From Marsupella aquatica (Eukaryota; Marchantiophyta), in contig OZ316895.1 in NCBI GenBank assembly GCA_973895155.1, positions 6,758,001 to 6,822,000 of the forward strand: a DNA stretch of 64,000 nucleotides. The letters are read 5' to 3'. A program made the translations under genes and the position numbers. Below, one piece after another: positions 59,162-64,000 of the stretch (positions within the stretch are counted from its first letter, which is position 1; the number at the start of each line of letters is the position of its first letter). A model generated the notes under the pieces. The model searched no databases. It worked only from the letters and a program-made list of their open reading frames with translations, and was not told the origin of the DNA.

Positions 59162-60914
59162 ATGTTCGCGGAAGTGGAGTTTGAATGGACAGTGCTTGTG
59201 CAGCCCGATGCCATGAAAAGCAGTGCCCACATCCACAGAGCAGTGGTGAGTTTTCTTGCGTAATCTCCTCTTTCTATCCTTGCTTGCATTTCTCTTTGCC
59301 CCATCGTTCTCAATGGATATGAAGGACATCCATCACGTGGGGGCACGGTAATGTGTTTGAACACGTGGTTAAATGAATTGGAATGCTCTGTGGAGAGAGA
59401 CATATGGAGACATCAATGATCAAGTTAGAATATGTCCATGATTTGAGGGTTCAGGGTCTAGGGTTGTGGCCTCATTGTCATGGGGAAGAGAATTGAGGAT
59501 CGAAAATTTGAGGGGAATTTGAGCGATTAGTCCTCCGGCCTCGCGGTCTCTAGTTGTGAGGGAATTATCTCTTGCATTTTGGAGCTGGCGGATTTCAAAT
59601 TTGGAATGAACATGGCATTGTTGTCTGACAGAGTTCCCCGTCTTGAGACAGATTCTGGCGTTGCATAAGGATTTTAATGATGTGAAATGCACACCGCAAC
59701 ATGGCTACCACGTTGTGCTCACTACGCTTGAGAACATTGGAGAAGGAAGATTGTGGGAGCGGAGGGGATGTGCTGCATTTCCAGTTCGGTTTCGATGTAT
59801 TGTGTTCAGTCTATTCGACAACGAGCATGCGTTCGCTGTGGTTACCGAGGTGTGCACTTTTTTCTCCAAGGAGGAGTCCCCTTTTGTTTACTGTTTGCCG
59901 CATTTGACAATCCGTACTGTAGTCGGTGTTTATTTCTACCGGTTCCTCAATCTGGCTGCAATGAGATTTGTTCAAGAGAGCTGTCGTCCTAGATGTGAGC
60001 CGTGAGCCGTGAGCCAGGAAGAGAAGAGTCATTTATTTTTTGGAGCCTAGTATCTGAAGGAGGTAGAACCTAGGAGCAAGAAGGACGTAACTCTTAACTG
60101 TCGTATCTCAACGAGAGAATTGGCAAGCTCTCCATTACTTACAACCTACTTAGAGAATGACAGTAGTCAGCTTCCTCCCTTTCCCAGTTAGATTAGAAGT
60201 CTGTTGATTAGTTCAATTCAAATTCCTTTATTTACTCCTCAGCATCATGGTCACGATTATTTCCTCAAAAGGCCCCTAGTCCATCGGAGAGGAACTCTGC
60301 CTTATGCTGCTACAGGACACTGGATGAGCCTACGAAAGGGGCGCAAAGGTGCCGAGTATTTGGCACAGCGAGGAGTAAGAGAATCTGATGCACAATGTGT
60401 GTTTTCATGGTAGACAAATTCTGTTGGAATAGTGAGCCAATGTGGCCCAATGGAGCTACTCATCTCAAAAAGAAAAATGAGAGATTACGAGTTTTTGAGC
60501 ATGGAGGTGGACTTACTAGAAGTGACGAAATGGCGTCACACCATTAATGGAACAACGATAAAAAAAGGAGATGTAATTCGAGTCGAAGTACTCTGGACCA
60601 AATGGGATCCCGCCCAGCGAACCTTGTCTGCTGAGGGCTCTCTTCTTCGAGAGTATGCGGGCGCTGATGAACGATGGCCAGAGCCGAAAGAAGCGACCAC
60701 GACGAACCCGCAGCAAGCGGGTGCCACACACGATGGGTGGGGAGAACCGGCCTCGAATGGCGATGGAGGTAGCAGGTGGGGAGGACCTATCACGACGGAA
60801 GATGCAAGTATCAGCGGTTGGGGACAATCGCCCCTGATTGAAGCTTCAGGTAATGGCGGGTGGGGAGAACCGTTCCCGAATGAGGACGACATTGGCGCTT
60901 CGGGATGGGATTGA
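59162..60914 (+). CDS. RPB7/NRPD7/NRPE7-like RNA polymerase stalk subunit with WG/GW tail
   Basis: Subunit 7 of nuclear RNA polymerases forms, with subunit 4, the stalk by the RNA exit channel. Three exons (59162-59245, 59652-59849, 60414-60914) give 260 residues in continuous phase. Residues 1-94 match the N-terminal domain: MFAEVEFEWTVLVQP, HGYHVVLTTLENIGEG, FPVRFRCIVFSLF. Residues 95 to about 175 match the OB-fold: VGIVSQCGPMELLIS, KMRDYEF, KGDVIRVEVLWTKWD, SLLREY. Wording is closer to the Pol IV/Pol V versions (NRPD7/NRPE7) than to RPB7. Residues about 180-260 form a Gly/Ser/Asp/Pro-rich tail with tryptophans at 203, 216, 230, 244 and 259, all in WG, GW or GWG context: an Argonaute-hook composition. 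OB-fold and tail share exon 3, so the fusion needs no splice inference. RPB7 and NRPE7 normally end at the OB-fold. Confidence 0.85.
60640..60911 (+). other. WG/GW (Argonaute-hook-like) coding segment
   Basis: Encodes the C-terminal tail of the subunit-7-like protein. Motifs in order are DGWGEP, SRWGGP, SGWGQSP, GGWGEP and ASGWD. Spacing is about 13-15 residues in acidic, Gly-rich, probably disordered sequence. Known Argonaute hooks (NRPE1 C-terminus, SPT5L) use the same tryptophan-glycine pairs. Argonaute binding itself is an inference. Confidence 0.7.
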
Positions 60915-60932
60915 CACCCCCACTGTTGAAGC

Positions 60933-61099
60933 GGCCAGGAAGGCTGTCTGACGCAAACTGTACAGCAATGCTCGAAGCATTTTGGGTTGATGCAAAGCTA
61001 GAGAAGTGGCCAGGATGGCTGTCTGACGCAAATGTACAGCAATGCTCAAACCATTTTGGGTTGACGCAATAATGTACAGCTATGTGCAAAGCATTTTGG
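60933..61099. repeat. 76-bp tandem repeat just after the subunit-7-like stop
   Basis: 'ggccagga.ggctgtctgacg' with 'caatgctc.aa.cattttggg' occurs from 60933 and from 61009, with a partial third copy to 61099. It starts about 20 bases after the stop codon, so it probably lies in the 3' untranslated region. Confidence 0.85.
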
Positions 61100-61525
61100 G
61101 TTTGTCGTCAGTGAAGGGGGCCTACCGAATCTCCGTCGTCTGCTCTGAGAAGGCTCGATCTGTATTGGGGGGTACTGACTTTCCCGCCAATCCCCTCCCA
61201 GCTCCCACTGGACTACAGTAGGTGAATTTTCCGTTGCACATGTTAGCGCAACGACCTCACAAAATTTGGGCAGAGATGAGATGAGATTCAGGTGAATTGT
61301 GAGGTTAGGGGCCAGTAGGGACCGGGTGTGCAGGAAAGTTTTTTATCGGTACCCTGGGGTTGCACTCCCATGCTAAGGATAGGTGTTGCCAATCCAGCCC
61401 TAGGAGGTTTATGCTGGATGAATAAATAGGGGTTCTCAAACCTCAAAATCTTAAGGCCTTTGACGTAGTGGTTAAGGGTAAGGACAGAAAAAGTTATGGA
61501 CCACCAAATTAATGATCCATAACTT
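61100..61525. other. Intergenic stretch, nothing recognised
   Basis: No frame, transposon end or repeat that I can support. Confidence 0.45.
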
Positions 61526-61528
61526 TTT

Positions 61529-61735
61529 GGCTTGAAAAGTGGTCATATGCCATGACCATAAGTCTATGTAGAGGCTAGTGGCTTGAAAAGTGGTCATATG
61601 CCATGACCATAAGTCTAGGTAGAGGCTAGTGAAAGGATAAAATAAAATCTTGACAAACTCATTATCCATAACTATTTGGCTTAAAAATTGGTCAGATGCC
61701 AAGATCATAAGTCAGTCTAGAGACTAGTGAGGATA
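61529..61735. repeat. 51-bp tandem repeat, two close and one diverged copy
   Basis: 'ggcttgaaaagtggtcatat' with 'gccatgaccataagtcta.gtagaggctagt' begins at 61529 and at 61580. A diverged third copy starts near 61677 ('ggcttaaaaattggtcagat'). Confidence 0.9.
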
Positions 61736-61739
61736 AAAT

Positions 61740-62560
61740 AATTTTTTACAACCCTGTGAAAAATTATGGCCAATTGTCATTATTGGTAACCATAACTTGA
61801 GATGCCCAAAATAGAGTCATCTGGATGAATCGCTACTAGCCTTTTACAACCATCTTGAATCTGCATCTAGATGATGTCAATACTGGGCTGTTCCCTTCCT
61901 CATTTGGTAAGTGAATGGACCTTGCCGCATATACGTTTGCATACTCATGTATACCTGAAGGAATCCGATGGTAATGTAGGTTAGACCTATCACACAAAAC
62001 ATACACCATACGAAGCCTAAATTTGGAGGTTGGGTTGGGAGCGACTTACAAAGCACAAAGCTACTCTCACCTGAGCTCCACCAGGTGAGAATGGCCTTTG
62101 ATCCTACCTGGCACATGTATGCTCTCGACTGCAGGTATATAATAAATCGGATATAACAGCTGGCCGGGTGTGGGAGCTGGTTTCCATTTTGCAACATTGA
62201 TTCCATCCTGGATTCCAGTTTGGACACCTCCATGCGTTGATACACTTGCAACAGTGTTTATTCCTGAACGTTTGTGAAAATAATTTTATGTCTCATTGTT
62301 GTTTCAATGTGACTCAAGGGGCTGTGTGTCCATGGTGGCGCAACACATGGTAGTGCTTGAGATGTTGAGGAGGGAATTCTACGCCATTGCAGAAAATTAG
62401 TAAAAATGGGAGGCTGTTAAAGGGTCATAGCCTCTAGAGAAGGACTTGAGGAGAAATTTGGCAGAGATTAATGCTGTCATTATAGACAAAAAATAATTTG
62501 AAATTGAAAGCAGTCAGGACCCCATTGAATGTTAGGACCCATTGAAGCACAAACAGTCAT
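61740..62560. other. Intergenic stretch, nothing recognised
   Basis: The minus-strand frame 62251-61877 has no recognisable domain. No element ends found. Confidence 0.4.
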
Positions 62561-62562
62561 GG

Positions 62563-62775
62563 TGTCTTTACAAGACAATGGGTAGTTTGAGTGCATTTGT
62601 ACCAAAGTTAATCTATTCTATTGGCCACTTCACATCTTAAAGGTTTCGGGGCAGTTTGCTTGCATTTTTACCAAAGTTAGTCTCTTGGCCATTTCACATC
62701 CAAAGGTTTTGGGGCAGTTTGCCTGCATTTTTCTACCAAAAACAATATGCTTGCCATTTCACATCCTAAAGGTAG
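62563..62775. repeat. ~65-bp tandem repeat with MITE-terminus-like start
   Basis: About three units, each with 'ggccatttcacatc..aaagg', 'tttcggggcagtttgc' and 'tgcatttttaccaaagtta'. The first unit begins 'gtctttacaagacaatgggtagttt', resembling the CTTTACAAGA MITE termini, so the array may have grown from such an end. Confidence 0.75.
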
Positions 62776-62875
62776 TGTACTGGGGTTCGCAGAGTGGTTG
62801 GAATCATTTTATGGCCCCTAAGGTCTTCCAAAGCCAACTGCAACAAATGGTGCTAGAATAATTTGCTAAGAGACA

Positions 62876-63060
62876 AGTTGGGGAAGTTCAGGGTAAAGTG
62901 AACCAAATGAAGACCCCGATCACATCTCCAAGACAGAAAAAAGTTGAAAGCAAGTTGGGGATGTTTAGGGCAAAGTGACAAACAGTTGTATCTCCCCACA
63001 GATTGACCCTGATCACATCTTGGAGATCAGAAAAAGTTGAAAGTGTGTTGTAAATTAAAA
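62876..63060. repeat. Imperfect direct repeat, two copies
   Basis: 'aagttgggga.gtt.agggyaaagtgac' and 'gaccc.gatcacatct..agac' to 'agaaaaa.gttgaaag' occur twice, from about 62876 and from about 62954. Confidence 0.75.
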
Positions 63061-63064
63061 TCAC

Positions 63065-64000
63065 CCTCACAAAGATCATGAAGTTGTGGGGACATTCTTA
63101 TCAGGAACCGTTACCCTGCATTGGGACTCTGCAAATGTGCAGCCAATTGGAAGAAAATGTCCAATTTTGGGGGTAAATACAGTCAATTGTTTGTATGATG
63201 CTAAATTTTCACGCACATCTTTGTATTTTAATGTACCAGGTCTGCGCTGCTTGCTATGAGGGCATTCGGTCACACTAGATTTTGGGGTCCCACCACTTTA
63301 CTTCACTTATTGGAGTTGAATCAGCAATGTTTGAATGACAAACCATATTATTCTCGTTTGTCCTACCCTGGCGTAACTTTTAAGATTTTGAGGTCCCATC
63401 ACTTTGCTTCACTTCCTCGAGTCAGCAAAGGTTGGAATCAAAGAAGCAGTGTATTTGTCCAAAGGTGTACGTACAAATATATCAGTTGGCGGTTTGTGCA
63501 AAGGTGCTAGGACGATTAATTTGAGAACAAAAATACGAGGTACAATTTTGTACAAAGGTACGAGCACTATTTGTGTTAACTTAGCCTGACTAGGACGATT
63601 CGAACTAGATAGATAGATAAGAAGATTCAGTGACACATGCTAACGCGATTCCTATCACACTGTAAGAGTGTATCAGCAAGTATCACAAAATGGGAGCCTT
63701 GGAAAATGAGGTACAACCAGTTGATATATTGTTTAGGCGATATTGTGTTCCTGCAACAAGATATAGGGAATCTAGGTCGAGTGGATCTACCCAGATTCAA
63801 ACTTACAAGGGCTTATTGTCATTTGTGGAGATGTCCTTCGATGAACTTGTGAACTTGGATTGTGATCAGGCCGCTTGAAACATACCTGCTTGAAGCAGAT
63901 ACACCGTGACTTAGTAGTGGGTACCATTTCGTTCATAGAAGGTGAAATGCAATTGCTTCAATAATCTAGATGAGAAATGCTTAGAGGTCTCATGGGACAA
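63065..64000. other. Window end, no supported gene
   Basis: Short frames at 63256-63878 are not recognised. Around 63265-63420 'ggtcccaccactttacttcac' recurs with changes, a small direct repeat. Confidence 0.4.

Noticed and set aside
60432-60914. The WG/GW frame as a separate 160-residue gene
   Set aside because: Its start would be a GTG inside a conserved OB-fold motif. Upstream exons at 59162-59245 and 59652-59849 splice to it in phase and complete an RPB7-type protein.

Overview
The window looks like nuclear DNA of a land plant, most likely a non-seed plant such as a bryophyte. Genes carry many short exons with GT/AG introns of a few hundred bases. They encode plant families: a caffeic-acid-type O-methyltransferase, a GDPD1-like phosphodiesterase, a plant ZMYND15-like MYND protein, a LEA_2 protein and a Pol IV/V subunit-7-like protein. 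A single-exon cytochrome-b5 'front-end' fatty acid desaturase is typical of organisms making long-chain polyunsaturated fatty acids, which among land plants means bryophytes and their relatives. Intergenic DNA is long and full of MITEs, LTR/LINE/SINE remnants and tandem repeats. The lineage is an inference, because no marker gene fixes the species.

Layout: 0-9 kb is gene-poor, with a 133-bp tandem duplication, a calmodulin-like EF-hand fragment (-), a probable Copia solo LTR, a pyrimidine-rich minisatellite and a pogo-like MITE with a second MITE nested in it. 9-14 kb holds two adjoining SINE-like copies and no convincing gene. 14.6-16.5 kb is the O-methyltransferase (-, 4 exons). 19-20 kb has a perfect 16-bp-arm hairpin and a LINE remnant. 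20.3-23.8 kb is a large unrecognised protein (-) with about nine ~40-residue repeats. 27.6-28.1 kb has tandem palindromic repeats. 30.4-33.2 kb is the glycerophosphodiester phosphodiesterase (+, 9 exons). 35.1-39.1 kb is the ZMYND15-like gene (-, 12 exons). Its last three exons recur as an inverted, broken copy at 39.7-40.6 kb (+). 43.3-44.3 kb is the LEA_2 protein (-). 45-50 kb is a repeat zone (Tourist-like MITEs, LTR-like island, retroelement C-terminal remnant, palindromic tandem array). 53.4-54.8 kb is the desaturase (-). 56.1-58.6 kb has three related MITEs, one nested in another. 59.2-60.9 kb is the RPB7/NRPE7-like gene (+, 3 exons). 61-63 kb holds further tandem repeats.

The most interesting gene is the RPB7/NRPD7/NRPE7-like stalk subunit. 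Its last exon runs without a break from the OB-fold region into a Gly-rich tail with five tryptophans in WG/GW context, the signature of an Argonaute 'hook'. In flowering plants such hooks are known on NRPE1 and SPT5L, not, to my knowledge, on subunit 7. The inverted duplication around the ZMYND15-like gene and the dense MITEs are the kind of DNA that an RNA-directed DNA methylation pathway would act on, but that link is inference.

Exon boundaries were worked out by hand from GT/AG sites, unbroken phase and similarity to remembered families. No alignment or transcript data were available.
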